From Mycolicibacterium neworleansense (GTDB taxonomy: Bacteria; Actinomycetota; Actinomycetes; Mycobacteriales; Mycobacteriaceae): DNA of 64,000 nucleotides. Each line of letters starts with the position of its first letter. Positions within the stretch are counted from its first letter, which is position 1. Below, piece by piece: positions 18,064 to 26,945 of this stretch. The position numbers and the translations under genes are program-made. The notes beneath the pieces were generated by a model. That model made no database searches. It was not told the DNA's origin and saw only the letters and a list, made by a program, of their open reading frames with translations. The DNA lies in NCBI RefSeq assembly GCF_001245615.1, contig NZ_CWKH01000001.1:1116001-1180000 (forward strand), given 5' to 3'.

Positions 18064-18085
18064 GTTCGACTCAGAGGATAGGCGG

Positions 18086-19561
18086 CTACGTCACGGCGGT
18101 AGCGCCCACCCATCGGGGTGGTGTGCGGGCGGCCCACGGGGCGGCCTGTTCGAGCTGACCGGCCAGGCTGAGCAGGACAGTCTCGTCGCGGGCCATCAAC
18201 TGCACGCCGATGGGAAGACCGTCGGAGCTCTGGCCGAGGGGCAGGGAAATCGCCGCCCAGCCGGTCACGTTCGCCAAGGCGGTCCAGCCGGTGGTGGCGA
18301 ACTCGACGTCGAAGAATGCCCGGGTGGTGCCGCGGGGCTGGTTCAGCAGTCCGTACGGCGGAGGGCCGGTCAGCAGGGTCGGCACCAGCAGCGCGTCGTG
18401 GCCGTTCATTCCCGCGGCGAAACGGCGGGTCTGGGCATGGATGGCCGAGATCGCGTCGGCGTACGCCAGACCCGTGGTGGTGAAGCCCTCGCGGATCATC
18501 ACCCAGGAGCTCGGTTCGAACTCGTCCTCCCGCGGTGCCCGCCCCAGGTGTTCGCGGGCCAGCTCATGCAGCGCCGCGTTGCTCACGGTGTGCAGCACCG
18601 CGACGGCGTCGGCGACCGCATCGGGATCGATCGTGGGCGCTCCGGGAGCGACGTGATGCCCGAGGCTTTCCAGTAACCGGCCGGTTGCCTCCACCGCCGA
18701 CACCACCTCAGGGTGGATCCGGTCGGTGGGAAACGGCGACGTGGTGGCGATCAGGATGCGCTGTGCCGCCGGAGTCTGGGTGGCGGCATCGAGAAACGGA
18801 AGGGTCGGCGGCGCCGCACTGTAGGGGTCCCCGGGAGCGCTGCCGGTGATGACATCGAGAAGCGCCGCGCAGTCGCGCACAGTGCGGGTGAGTGCGTGGT
18901 TGTTCACCAGGCCTTCGAGTCCGTGGCCGCCGTCGGGGGCGAAGGAGGACCGTGCGCGTCGTGGTTTGAGGCCGACGACGCCACAGCATGAGGCCGGCAC
19001 CCGGATCGAGCCGGTTCCGTCCCCACCCGAGGCCGCGGGCACCACTCCGGCGGCCACGGCGGCCGCCGACCCCCCGCTGGACCCACCCGGGGTGACGTTC
19101 GAGGACCACGGGTTCACGGTGGGGCCGGACAACAGCGGCTCGGTGGTGCAGTGGTTGCCCCATTCCGGGGTGTTGGTCTTGCCGAACACGACCAGCCCGG
19201 CATCGAGGTAGCGGTCCACGGTCCAGGCGGATTCGGTTGCCACATGGCCGCGTAATGCGCGTGAGCCCATGGCTTCCGGGGCACCTGCCAGCGCGGCGCC
19301 GAGATCCTTGAGCAGGAACGGCACTCCGGCCAGCGGCCCGCGCTGCCCTGTGCGCAGCTCGCCGGACGCGTCGAGTGCTTCGGCCTGCGTGCGGGCTCGA
19401 TCGAAGAGATCGGTGATCACGGCGTTGAGACCGCGGGTGGCCTCGACCCGGATGATCGCGGCGTCGAGCAGCTCGACGGCGGTCAGCTCACCGGCGGCGG
19501 CCAGGGCCGCCTGGCCGATCGCATCGGTGGCGGCAAGTTCGAATGCGGACGACGAATCCAT
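18086..19561 (-). CDS. Amidase (amidase-signature family)
   Basis: The 491-residue protein carries the full amidase signature: catalytic Lys K85 in PFLLKD, the cis-Ser S162 in GGSSGGS and nucleophile S185 in [10 protein letters not shown]. The C-terminal [11 protein letters not shown] segment is also typical. Family members hydrolyse linear amides or act in GatA. This one is not GatA, because there is no GatB/GatC nearby and the length and sequence fit the stand-alone mycobacterial amidases. Substrate unknown. A small membrane protein gene lies 6 bp upstream on the same strand and is likely co-transcribed. Confidence 0.9.
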   Translation of the reverse strand: MDSSSAFELAATDAIGQAALAAAGELTAVELLDAAIIRVEATRGLNAVITDLFDRARTQAEALDASGELRTGQRGPLAGVPFLLKDLGAALAGAPEAMGSRALRGHVATESAWTVDRYLDAGLVVFGKTNTPEWGNHCTTEPLLSGPTVNPWSSNVTPGGSSGGSAAAVAAGVVPAASGGDGTGSIRVPASCCGVVGLKPRRARSSFAPDGGHGLEGLVNNHALTRTVRDCAALLDVITGSAPGDPYSAAPPTLPFLDAATQTPAAQRILIATTSPFPTDRIHPEVVSAVEATGRLLESLGHHVAPGAPTIDPDAVADAVAVLHTVSNAALHELAREHLGRAPREDEFEPSSWVMIREGFTTTGLAYADAISAIHAQTRRFAAGMNGHDALLVPTLLTGPPPYGLLNQPRGTTRAFFDVEFATTGWTALANVTGWAAISLPLGQSSDGLPIGVQLMARDETVLLSLAGQLEQAAPWAARTPPRWVGATAVT

Positions 19562-19567
19562 CTACCC

Positions 19568-19783
19568 TCACTCCTCGCTGCTGTTGTCGGCCGGCGCGCT
19601 GATGCGGGTCAACTCGAGAGCGATGAGAACCTCGAGCGCGGTCAGCGTCAGCCCGATGAAGTACATCCACCTGAGTGTCGGATCCGGTTGCGCGGCAAAG
19701 TAAATGACCAGGAATATCGGCCCGACGATGCCGACGACGAACACCATGCCCTGGATGCGGACGTACCGCCAGAATGTGGACAT
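19568..19783 (-). CDS. Small membrane protein, two transmembrane segments (71 aa)
   Basis: The 71-residue protein has two hydrophobic helices: about 12-30 (GMVFVVGIVGPIFLVIYFA) and 39-58 (WMYFIGLTLTALEVLIALEL), with an acidic C-terminus (DNSSEE). It resembles short DUF-type membrane proteins common in mycobacteria. It ends 6 bp before the amidase start and may be co-expressed with it. Function unknown. The ATG at 19783 is preceded by GGGAG. Confidence 0.75.
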   Translation of the reverse strand: MSTFWRYVRIQGMVFVVGIVGPIFLVIYFAAQPDPTLRWMYFIGLTLTALEVLIALELTRISAPADNSSEE

Positions 19784-19825
19784 GATCTCCCGCCGCGTGG
19801 CCGATGAGCGGCCAGCTTAGCGCGG

Positions 19826-20455
19826 TTAACGCGGTGCGAGGACGACCGGCGTGGACAGGATCTCCCGGTATTCGACCATCGGTTCGCGCTTGAGCACCGC
19901 GCTGCCCGAGGTGACGAGCAACTCCGTCGGGGAGACCGCGTAGTTCACCTGGTAGTTGCGGGCGACGAACCGGCGGCCCACTGTGGCGTCGGCCGATGCC
20001 GCCAGTGCGGCCTGATCGGAGAGCCGGACACCGTGATACTCCAGCCGGCCGGTGCGGTCCAGGCAGATCACGACTAGTGAGCCGGCGGTCCGGCCGATGG
20101 CCCTGGCCGTCTGGATGTCACGGCACCGCGCCTGGGAATCCACGAAGCCGGATCCGTCGGAGGCGAACGCCGCGACGGCCGGAGCGGCGGCACGCTCGGT
20201 GACGCTGGGTTGCGGCAACCGGTTCGGTTTCACGTCATAGGTCCTGGCGCCGACGGCGTACACCGAATCCCTGGACGAGAACTTGGAGGCAAGCGTGGTG
20301 AGGATGACGAATGCGGTGAGCATGGAGCTGACCACGGCCGCGGCCGCCACCCCGATGCCGACGGGCAGCCATCGTCGTTGCGGCGCCTTACGGTGCCGTC
20401 CACGGCGAGCCGGCTGATACGGCGGTTGCGGTGTGGAAACTAGGCAGGTGACCAA
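19826..20455 (-). CDS. Single-pass membrane-anchored protein of unknown function
   Basis: The 209-residue protein has a short basic cytoplasmic part (PARRGRHRKAPQRRW), one helix (LPVGIGVAAAAVVSSMLTAF) and an extracytoplasmic domain of about 150 residues with two cysteines (ARCRDIQTARAIG and VICLDRTGRL), probably disulfide-linked. There is no lipobox. The start is uncertain: TTG 20455 has GGGAG 6-7 nt upstream, while ATG 20521 would add a 22-residue Arg-rich leader but lacks a ribosome site. I do not recognise a named family. Similar anchored proteins are common in mycobacteria. Confidence 0.65.
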   Translation of the reverse strand: MVTCLVSTPQPPYQPARRGRHRKAPQRRWLPVGIGVAAAAVVSSMLTAFVILTTLASKFSSRDSVYAVGARTYDVKPNRLPQPSVTERAAAPAVAAFASDGSGFVDSQARCRDIQTARAIGRTAGSLVVICLDRTGRLEYHGVRLSDQAALAASADATVGRRFVARNYQVNYAVSPTELLVTSGSAVLKREPMVEYREILSTPVVLAPR

Positions 20456-20844
20456 GCTTGCTCCCGGTGAACGGCGGTGTGATTGGCGTGGCAGGCGGCG
20501 ACGGCGCTGACGCGAGCTCATATTGTGCACGACGGGACAGGGCGCTGTGGGCGACACCCGGGAATTCGCCGAAACCCGCTTTGAATCCCGGGCGGTCACA
20601 TCGTTGCGATGAAATTAGCTCGGCAACAGTGAGATTCGCACTCATGTCGCGGCGGTGGGTCAGTATTGCGCAGGCAGAAGCGATTTGGGTCAGCTGCGGT
20701 GACCGCGGCCGGCAACCTCACTTCGGTATCGCGAGCGCCGAGAGCCATTCACGTCACGCCGATTCAAACCGGTAAGCGTCCGGGTGAATCTCGTTAGCGT
20801 CGAATCGCCGATATAACCAGCCGCTTTCGAGGGGAAGTGTGGCG
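20456..20844. other. Intergenic region upstream of the sulfonate operon
   Basis: About 390 bases hold no convincing ORF. The half near the operon is AT-richer than average and contains TATAAC at 20812-20817, a possible -10 element, with no clear -35. This is the likely promoter region of the taurine/alkanesulfonate-type operon. I see no strong palindrome that would mark a regulator site. Confidence 0.45.
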
Positions 20845-21789
20845 ATGTCCACCACCGAACTGTCTTCTGCCGAACTCACGATCAGTCCGTTGTCGGGATT
20901 CACCGGAGCCCTGATCGAGGGAGTCGATCTGTCTGCGCCGCTGTCAGCCGAACAGCTCGCGGCGATCCGCGCGGCACTACACCGGTGGAAGGTGGTGTTC
21001 TTCCGCGCACAGGATCTTGACCACGCCTCACAGATCGCGTTCGGCGCCCAGTTCGGTGAGGTGACGCCCGGCCATCCTTATGAGGGCGATTCCGCCCCAG
21101 CCGGATTCCCGCAGATTCACACGGTGTCGCCGGCCGCGTACGACCACCGGTACGGCACCAGGTACCGCAAGAGGCAAAGCCCGAACGGTCCCGGTTGGCA
21201 TGCCGATGTCACCCCGCTGATCAATCCACCGTCGCATTCGATCCTGCGCGCCGAGCATGTGCCCGAGTACGGCGGCGACACGCAGTTCACCAATGTCGCT
21301 GCCGTATACGCGGGTCTGTCACCGGCGGTGCAGGCGTTGATCGGCGAACTGCGTGCCGAGCACCGCTTCGGTGCCACGACGTTGGCCGAACGCAGCGCCG
21401 AGAAAATCGGAGATCTGGTGCGCAGCAACCCTCTGGCGACCATTCATCCGGTGGTCCGGGTGCATCCGGAAACCGGGGAGAGGGTGCTGTATGTGAACCC
21501 GTCTTTCACCCGCGAGATCGTCAACCTGTCGCCACGGGAGAGCAGGCACCTGCTGGATCTGCTGTTCGAGGAGATCGCGCGGCCCGAGTACTCGGTGCGG
21601 TTCAAGTGGGAGCCGGGCAGTGTGGCGTTCTGGGACAACCGGGCCGCACTGCACCTGGCCCCGCGGGATTTCGAGCATGTCGAAGGCGATCGGGTACTGC
21701 ACCGCATCACCCTGGTGGGCGACATTCCGGTGGGCCCCGATGGTGTTGCATCGGAGTCGATTTCGGGCGACTACTTCGGGGCCGCCTGA
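20845..21789 (+). CDS. TauD/TfdA-family 2-oxoglutarate-dependent dioxygenase (copy 1)
   Basis: The 314-residue non-heme iron enzyme has the ligands H119-x-D121 (PGWHADVT) and H270 (FWDNRAALHLAP), and R287 in HRITLVGD as the 2-oxoglutarate-binding Arg. The family oxidises taurine, alkyl sulfates or related compounds and releases sulfite or sulfate. M. tuberculosis Rv3406 is an alkylsulfatase of this family. It begins the operon with the transporter and a second paralogue. ATG 20845 follows GAGGGGAAG; GTG 20839 is too close to that site. Low-sulfur induction is expected but not shown by the sequence. Confidence 0.9.
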   Translation: MSTTELSSAELTISPLSGFTGALIEGVDLSAPLSAEQLAAIRAALHRWKVVFFRAQDLDHASQIAFGAQFGEVTPGHPYEGDSAPAGFPQIHTVSPAAYDHRYGTRYRKRQSPNGPGWHADVTPLINPPSHSILRAEHVPEYGGDTQFTNVAAVYAGLSPAVQALIGELRAEHRFGATTLAERSAEKIGDLVRSNPLATIHPVVRVHPETGERVLYVNPSFTREIVNLSPRESRHLLDLLFEEIARPEYSVRFKWEPGSVAFWDNRAALHLAPRDFEHVEGDRVLHRITLVGDIPVGPDGVASESISGDYFGAA

Positions 21790-21790
21790 G

Positions 21791-22654
21791 ATGGCCATCC
21801 TGTTGTCGCGGCCGCCCGGAGTCACCGGCACCGATACCGCGATCGGGCTCGTCGACCCCCGTGCGGCAGTGCGGCGGGTGCAGCGCAAACCGGTGGTGCC
21901 GCGCCCTGTGCAACGCCTGCTCGGCCCGGTCCTGCTGGTCGGGCTGTGGCAACTACTGTCCACTGTCGGCATCTTCGACGAGCGCACGGTGCCGCCACCG
22001 ACCCGGGTGCTCAGCGCCGCGTGGACGCTGATCGCCGACGGAACCTTCCAGGAGCATCTGACCGCCAGCCTGTTGCGCGTCGGATACGGCCTCGTTTTCG
22101 GCATCGTGCTGGGACTCGGGCTGGCACTCATCTCGGGGCTGTCCCGCATCGGGGAGAACTTCGTCGACGCCAACATGGAGGTGCTGCGCGCGGTTCCGAA
22201 CTTCGCACTGGTGCCGCTGCTGATCGTCTGGTTCGGCATCAGCGAGGTGCCGAAGATCTTGTTGATCACGCTGGCCGTGGCCGTCGCGATCTACATCAAC
22301 ACCTTCAGCGCGATCCGCAGTGTCGATGCCGCACTGGTGGAAGCGGCGCGATCCTTCGGCGCCGGCCGGGCCGAGATGATCTACCGCGTCATCATTCCCG
22401 GATCGCTGCCCGGGTTTCTGGTCGGCCTGCGCCTGGCACTGACGGCGTCCTGGTTGTCCCTGATCTTCGCCGAGACGATCAACGCCAAGAAGGGCCTCGG
22501 CCGGATGATGACCGACGCCCGCGAGTACTTCCAGATCGACATCGTCTTCGTGCTGATCGCGGTGTATGCGATCCTCGGGCTGATCTCGATCCTGGTGGTC
22601 CGGTTCCTCGAGGGGCGCCTGCTGACCTGGAGGCGGGCCTATGACGGGGACTGA
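21791..22654 (+). CDS. ssuC: Sulfonate/taurine-type ABC transporter permease
   Basis: The 287-residue integral membrane protein starts one base after the dioxygenase stop. It has about six helices, including LGPVLLVGLWQLLSTVGIF, GYGLVFGIVLGLGLAL and the C-terminal VLIAVYAILGLISILVV. The EAA loop is EAARSFGAGRAEMIYRVIIPGSLPG, the coupling site for the ATPase. It groups with SsuC/TauC rather than nitrate permeases by context: dioxygenases on both sides. Its stop overlaps the next start by 14 bp. Confidence 0.85.
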   Translation: MAILLSRPPGVTGTDTAIGLVDPRAAVRRVQRKPVVPRPVQRLLGPVLLVGLWQLLSTVGIFDERTVPPPTRVLSAAWTLIADGTFQEHLTASLLRVGYGLVFGIVLGLGLALISGLSRIGENFVDANMEVLRAVPNFALVPLLIVWFGISEVPKILLITLAVAVAIYINTFSAIRSVDAALVEAARSFGAGRAEMIYRVIIPGSLPGFLVGLRLALTASWLSLIFAETINAKKGLGRMMTDAREYFQIDIVFVLIAVYAILGLISILVVRFLEGRLLTWRRAYDGD

Positions 22655-23384
22655 CACGCTGGCAAGCACCGTCGGCACGTCGTCGGTGGTGATCGCCCGC
22701 GACATCCGGAAGCGGTTCGGGGACAACGTCATCATCGACGGCCTCGATCTGGAGATCAGAGCCGGCGAGTTCGTCGCACTGTTGGGCCGCAGTGGTTCGG
22801 GCAAGAGCACGTTCCTGCGGGCGCTGGGTGCACTCGACAGTGACGTCGACGGTTATCTCCGCGTACCCGAACGGCGCGCGATCGTGTTCCAGGATTCGCG
22901 ATTGCTGCCGTGGCAGCGTGTGCTCGCCAACGTCACGATCGGATTGCCCGCCACGGGCGTAGTGCAACAGCGCGCGCTCGCAGCGCTGGGCGAGGTGAAC
23001 CTGGCGGACAAGGCCAAGGCGTGGCCGCGCACGTTGTCCGGCGGAGAGGCGCAACGCGTCGCCCTGGCCCGGGCCCTGGTCCGCGAACCGCAACTGCTGT
23101 TGCTCGACGAACCCTTCGGCGCCCTCGATGCACTCACCAGGATCAAGATGCACGGGCTGCTGATGGACCTGTATCGCCGGCACACTCCGGCGGTCTTGTT
23201 GGTGACCCACGACGTCGACGAGGCGATCCTGCTCGCCGACCGGGTGATCGTCCTGACCGACGGCGTCATCTCCCTCGATGTCGACGTCACCGTGCCGAAA
23301 CCCAGGGCCCGGGACACCCACGAATTCGCCGCGCTGCGAAAGCGATTGCTGTCCGAACTCGGTGTATCCGAAGACAAGGAATAG
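22641..23384 (+). CDS. ssuB: Sulfonate/taurine-type ABC transporter ATP-binding protein
   Basis: The 247-residue ATPase has Walker A GRSGSGKST (49-57), the Q-loop VFQDSRLLPW, the signature LSGGEAQRVALARALV and Walker B LLLLDEPFGALD, plus the H-loop VTHDVDEA. This is the SsuB/TauB type. It overlaps the permease gene by 14 bp and precedes the binding-protein gene by 4 bp, so the three transporter genes are translationally linked. Confidence 0.92.
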   Translation: MTGTDTLASTVGTSSVVIARDIRKRFGDNVIIDGLDLEIRAGEFVALLGRSGSGKSTFLRALGALDSDVDGYLRVPERRAIVFQDSRLLPWQRVLANVTIGLPATGVVQQRALAALGEVNLADKAKAWPRTLSGGEAQRVALARALVREPQLLLLDEPFGALDALTRIKMHGLLMDLYRRHTPAVLLVTHDVDEAILLADRVIVLTDGVISLDVDVTVPKPRARDTHEFAALRKRLLSELGVSEDKE

Positions 23385-23388
23385 ACAT

Positions 23389-24459
23389 ATGCCATTTGGT
23401 GGTCGAGCGTTGCGGGGTTCCGCGGCACTGTTGCTCATCCCTCTGTTGCTGAGCGCATGTGGGCTGTCCGACGACGAGGCCGGCGGCGCCATCGACACCG
23501 TCGAGATCGCGGCCAAGACCGAGGTTCCGGCCGGGACGAAACTCGTCATCGCCGAGCAGAACGGTACGCAGTCGCTGCCCTGGAACCTGGCCAACGCCGG
23601 CCAGGGCACACCCTACGAGGTCGATTTCGCCGATTTCAGTGGCGGTGCGGCGGTCATCGAGGCGCTGCGCTCAGGTGCGGCCGACGTCGGATCGATCGGC
23701 GAGGCGCCGGTGCCCATCGCGGTGGACAGTGGCGTCACCGACCTGGTGACCATCGGGCTGCAGGCAAACCCGGGTACCAGCGGCGGCTACTACCTGGTGG
23801 CGCGCCCCGACAGCGGGGTGAAGACGATCGGGGATCTTCGTGGCAAGCGAGTGGCCTACCCGCCGGGGTCGGGCCGTCACATGGTGACCGCGGGGCTGCT
23901 CAAGCGTCATGGCCTGGATCTGAGGACGGATGTGCAGCCCGTGGAACTGGCTGGGGCAGAGGTGGTTCCGACGTTTGCCGCCGGTGCGGTCGATGCTGCC
24001 ATCGTGCTGGGCAATCAGTACTACCAGTTGGGAGAGCCGCCGATCCTCGGCGACGGCAAGGGCATCAACACCGGTATTCAGACGCTGATCGTGCGCCGCG
24101 ACGTGCTCGACGACCCGGCCAAGGCTGCGGCGATCGGCGACTACGTCGGGCGGGCCGTGGCGGCCAACAACTGGAAGGACACCCACGCCGACCAGTGGAT
24201 CGACGAGTACTACGTCAAGGTGCAGGGCATCACGTTCGATCAGGGCAAGAAGCTGTACGACGAGGACGGGATCGCCTCGTACTACCCGATCGACGCGGAT
24301 TCCACGGCGCTGTTCCAGACCGTCGCCGACGGCCTGCACGAGACCGGGACCATCAAGGGCCGTGTCGACGTCACACCGTATGTAGACGGCCGCTACAACG
24401 ACATCGTCACCGCACAGAACGAACTCGACAGCGTCACACCGAAATCGCTGAAGTCGTGA
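23389..24459 (+). CDS. ssuA: Sulfonate/taurine-type ABC transporter substrate-binding lipoprotein
   Basis: The 356-residue protein begins with a lipoprotein signal peptide (MPFGGRALRGSAALLLIPLL) and lipobox LSAC, so C24 is lipidated and the mature protein is anchored outside the membrane. The rest is a periplasmic-binding fold of the SsuA/TauA type: GDLRGKRVAYPPGSG, then FAAGAVDAAIVLGNQYYQ. The DNA starts 4 bp after the ATPase gene. The ligand is probably a sulfonate or sulfate ester, judged by the flanking dioxygenases. The binding-pocket residues do not let me name it. Confidence 0.85.
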   Translation: MPFGGRALRGSAALLLIPLLLSACGLSDDEAGGAIDTVEIAAKTEVPAGTKLVIAEQNGTQSLPWNLANAGQGTPYEVDFADFSGGAAVIEALRSGAADVGSIGEAPVPIAVDSGVTDLVTIGLQANPGTSGGYYLVARPDSGVKTIGDLRGKRVAYPPGSGRHMVTAGLLKRHGLDLRTDVQPVELAGAEVVPTFAAGAVDAAIVLGNQYYQLGEPPILGDGKGINTGIQTLIVRRDVLDDPAKAAAIGDYVGRAVAANNWKDTHADQWIDEYYVKVQGITFDQGKKLYDEDGIASYYPIDADSTALFQTVADGLHETGTIKGRVDVTPYVDGRYNDIVTAQNELDSVTPKSLKS

Positions 24460-24491
24460 GAAGTCCAGTCGCAGAACAGAGGGGAACACAG

Positions 24492-25409
24492 ATGACTCAA
24501 TTGGCGTCGGCGCTGAGCATCCGGCCGCAGTCCGGATGGATCGGTGCCGAGATCGGCGGAATCGACCTCACCGCACCACTGCTCGACGAGCAGGTGGCCG
24601 AGATCCGTGCCGCGCTGCTCAAGTGGAAGGTGGTGTTCTTCCGCGATCAGTTCATCGGTCACGACGATCACCTGCGGCTGGCCCGTGCGTTCGGCTCGCC
24701 GACCCCGGCGCACCCACTGTTCGATTCGATTCCGGACCCGGACTACCCGACGATCTATCCGATCTTCGCCGACCGGTTCAAATCCCGGTACGGCAGCAGC
24801 CGCGGATACGACAAGGCGAACTGGCATGCCGACGTGACCGCGGCGGTGAATCCTCCTGCCGCCTCGCTACTTCGGGCCGAGGTGATCCCTCCCTACGGTG
24901 GCGACACCCAGTGGGCGAATACCGTTGCGGCGTACGCCGGATTGTCGGCACCGCTGCAGCGACTCGCGGACGGGCTGCGGGCGGTGCACCGATTCTCACC
25001 GCCCGAGGGCACGACGGCGACCGCGGACTATGAGCGCCGGGTGAACCGGCGTCCACTGCTGACCGAGCATCCCGTGGTGCGGGTGCATCCGGAGACGGGG
25101 GAGCGGGCGGTCTACGTCAATCCGGGGTTCACCAGCCATATCGTCGACGTGTCACCGCACGAGAGTCGCCGCCTGCTTGGCCTGTTCTACGACGAGCTGG
25201 TGCGGCCCGAGTACACCGTGCGGTTCAAGTGGGAGCCGGGCAGCATCGCGTTCTGGGACAACCGCGCGACCGTCCATTTCGCCCCGTCGGATCTCACCGG
25301 ATCCCACGACCGCCGGTTGTATCGCGTGACGCTGGTGGGTGATGTGCCGAAGGGGCCGGACGGGCGGCTTTCGGTGGCATTGGAAGGCGAGCCGTTCGAG
25401 GCGGCCTGA
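24492..25409 (+). CDS. TauD/TfdA-family 2-oxoglutarate-dependent dioxygenase (copy 2)
   Basis: The 305-residue enzyme has iron ligands H112-x-D114 (NWHADVT) and H262 (DNRATVHFAP), and R278 (YRVTLVGD) for 2-oxoglutarate. It shares long segments with copy 1 at the other end of the operon, such as RAALxxWKVVFFR and HPVVRVHPETGER, so the two arose by duplication. They differ in the lid region between residues 75 and 110, which usually sets substrate choice. The operon therefore appears to import a sulfonate or sulfate ester and desulfonate more than one form. Confidence 0.88.
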   Translation: MTQLASALSIRPQSGWIGAEIGGIDLTAPLLDEQVAEIRAALLKWKVVFFRDQFIGHDDHLRLARAFGSPTPAHPLFDSIPDPDYPTIYPIFADRFKSRYGSSRGYDKANWHADVTAAVNPPAASLLRAEVIPPYGGDTQWANTVAAYAGLSAPLQRLADGLRAVHRFSPPEGTTATADYERRVNRRPLLTEHPVVRVHPETGERAVYVNPGFTSHIVDVSPHESRRLLGLFYDELVRPEYTVRFKWEPGSIAFWDNRATVHFAPSDLTGSHDRRLYRVTLVGDVPKGPDGRLSVALEGEPFEAA

Positions 25410-25421
25410 GGCGGCGATCCG

Positions 25422-26168
25422 TCAGGCCGGCACCACGACGGTCAACTCAGCGCCGTCACGCTCCACCTGCATACCGGCTCGACGGGCGACCGCTGCCACG
25501 GCGGCGGCATCGTCCGGTTCGCTTCGGGAGCTGACGAGCGCACGGGCCAGGTGGCCCTTGTGGGCCTTGTTGAAGTGGCTGACCACGGTGCGGTGACCGT
25601 CGGTGTGTTCGGCCAGGACCTGCACCCTGACGGCACCGGGGATACGGCCCAACCCGGCATACGAACCGGAGCGTAGGTCCACGATCAGTTCGCCGGCGGC
25701 GATGTCGGCCAACACCGGCTCCAACAACGGACGCCAGCGTCTGGCCAGGCCGGGCTGTCCGGGCAGCTTCGATGAGGCCGAGAGCCGGTAGGCCGGTACG
25801 GGATCGTCGGCCCGAAGCAGGCCGAACAACGCCGATCCGACGGCCAGTCTGGCGCGGGCCCGTGTCGCAGCCGCGCCGCGAAGGGATCCGACGTCGAGGG
25901 CGTCGTACAGCACGCCGGTGTAGCGCTCGATGGCGGGCATGGTGGGCGCCTGCCGCAGTGCGGCGTTGCGCTCGATCTCGACATCCTGGCCGGCGGAGAT
26001 ACCCAGGGCCTTCCGGCACGCCGGCGGGTCGGCAGCAAGGTCGACGAGTTCGTCGATCAGCGCCCGGCGAAGCGGGGTGAGTTGCGGCGAGCTCAGAATA
26101 TCCAAACGCACCGGCGGGCCGTCCCCGCCGGTGCGTTTGGTCTCCGACGGTGGCAAGAGCACGATCAC
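25422..26168 (-). CDS. yaaA: Peroxide stress protein YaaA (UPF0246)
   Basis: The 248-residue protein has the YaaA/DUF328 pattern: a start of MIVLLPPSETK, an interior SALFGLLRADDPVPAYRLS and a C-terminal VVSHFNKAHKGHLARAL. In E. coli, YaaA limits intracellular free iron during hydrogen-peroxide stress. It is convergent with the sulfonate operon, with 12 bp between stops. The start codon is GTG 26166-26168. Its place next to an iron- and sulfur-related region may be accidental. Confidence 0.9.
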   Translation of the reverse strand: MIVLLPPSETKRTGGDGPPVRLDILSSPQLTPLRRALIDELVDLAADPPACRKALGISAGQDVEIERNAALRQAPTMPAIERYTGVLYDALDVGSLRGAAATRARARLAVGSALFGLLRADDPVPAYRLSASSKLPGQPGLARRWRPLLEPVLADIAAGELIVDLRSGSYAGLGRIPGAVRVQVLAEHTDGHRTVVSHFNKAHKGHLARALVSSRSEPDDAAAVAAVARRAGMQVERDGAELTVVVPA

Positions 26169-26221
26169 ATCCAGACGTTATCCGAACGATCGTGGCCCGC
26201 TGACCACCGACAGGTGTGATG

Positions 26222-26887
26222 TCAGATGGCGACCGGAGCCGGTTCCTCGGGTGCCGGGGGCGCCGGAGGGGGCGGAACGTCGAGCATGATCGGTGCCGGG
26301 GCGTCCATCGGGGCGACGGGCGGGACGGCATCGGCCGGGGGCGGCGGTGCGAAGGGGTCCATCGGGGCCGGAGCGGCCATGGGGTCGGCCGGGGGCGGCG
26401 GTGCGAAGGGATCGATCGGGGCCGGAGCGGCCATCGGGTCGATCGGGGCCGGGGGCGGCGGGGGTGCGCCGAAGGGCAGGGGCGCGTCCACAGGCGCATC
26501 CTGCGGCGCTGCTACCTCCATGGGCAGGTACATGTGGTGGGTGAACTGGCGCTGGTAGGCGCCGCCGCCACCGACCCGCACGCCGTGGCCGCCCTCACCC
26601 GAGGACACCGGCGTGCCGTCCGGGAGGGTCACGGCGGTGTGGCCGCTGTTCCAGCCGATCACCAGGGCGCCGGGCTGACTGCCGTACTTGAACCCACGGG
26701 CCAGAAGTGCCCGCTCCTGGTTGCCCGTGTTGAAGCGGTCCCCGTAGACCGGTCGACCGGTGGCCATGTTGCTGACCCAGGAAGCCAGGCCGGAGCAGTC
26801 AGTACCGGCCGGGGAATCTCCACCGGAGATGTACGGCGTGCCCGAAACCTGCTGGACAAGCGCCATAAGCGTCGCGATAGCAAACAT
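26222..26887 (-). CDS. NlpC/P60-like cysteine peptidase with Pro-rich repeat tail
   Basis: The catalytic domain occupies residues 1 to about 115: DCSGL with C31 and SGHTAV with H83 give the Cys and His of NlpC/P60 peptidases that cut cell-wall peptides. After about 115 the protein is a Pro/Ala/Asp-rich tail with an 18-residue repeat unit (APIDPFAPPPPADPM) present twice. No signal peptide is evident, although a GTG start at 26944 would add a 19-residue basic leader, still without a clear signal. A perfect CRP-type site overlaps that GTG, so I favour ATG 26887. Its role may be cell-wall remodelling, with unusual export. Confidence 0.75.
   Translation of the reverse strand: MFAIATLMALVQQVSGTPYISGGDSPAGTDCSGLASWVSNMATGRPVYGDRFNTGNQERALLARGFKYGSQPGALVIGWNSGHTAVTLPDGTPVSSGEGGHGVRVGGGGAYQRQFTHHMYLPMEVAAPQDAPVDAPLPFGAPPPPPAPIDPMAAPAPIDPFAPPPPADPMAAPAPMDPFAPPPPADAVPPVAPMDAPAPIMLDVPPPPAPPAPEEPAPVAI
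26331..26438. repeat. Tandem repeat, 2 x 54 bp, in a coding region
   Basis: Two nearly identical 54-bp units (26331-26384 and 26385-26438) encode the repeated Pro/Ala/Asp segment at the C-terminus of the NlpC/P60-like protein. A partial third unit follows. They differ at a few bases, which suggests a recent duplication that still preserves the reading frame. The copy number may vary between strains. Confidence 0.85.
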
Positions 26888-26929
26888 GCGGCGGGACGCT
26901 AGCAGAGCCGATTTTGGGCGGGCAAAATA

Positions 26930-26945
26930 TGTGACTCCGTTCACA
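26930..26945. promoter_or_regulatory. CRP/Rv3676-type binding site
   Basis: TGTGACTCCGTTCACA is an exact match to the CRP consensus TGTGAN6TCACA, including both half sites. It lies 43-58 bp upstream of ATG 26887 of the NlpC/P60-like gene, in an AT-rich patch that could hold its promoter. In M. tuberculosis the cAMP receptor protein Rv3676 controls rpfA, another wall-remodelling gene, so this link is plausible. Confidence 0.65.

Noticed and set aside
20760..20780. GATTCAAACC resembles a tRNA T-loop on the minus strand
   Set aside because: No T-stem complementarity, no acceptor stem and no anticodon arm could be built around it.
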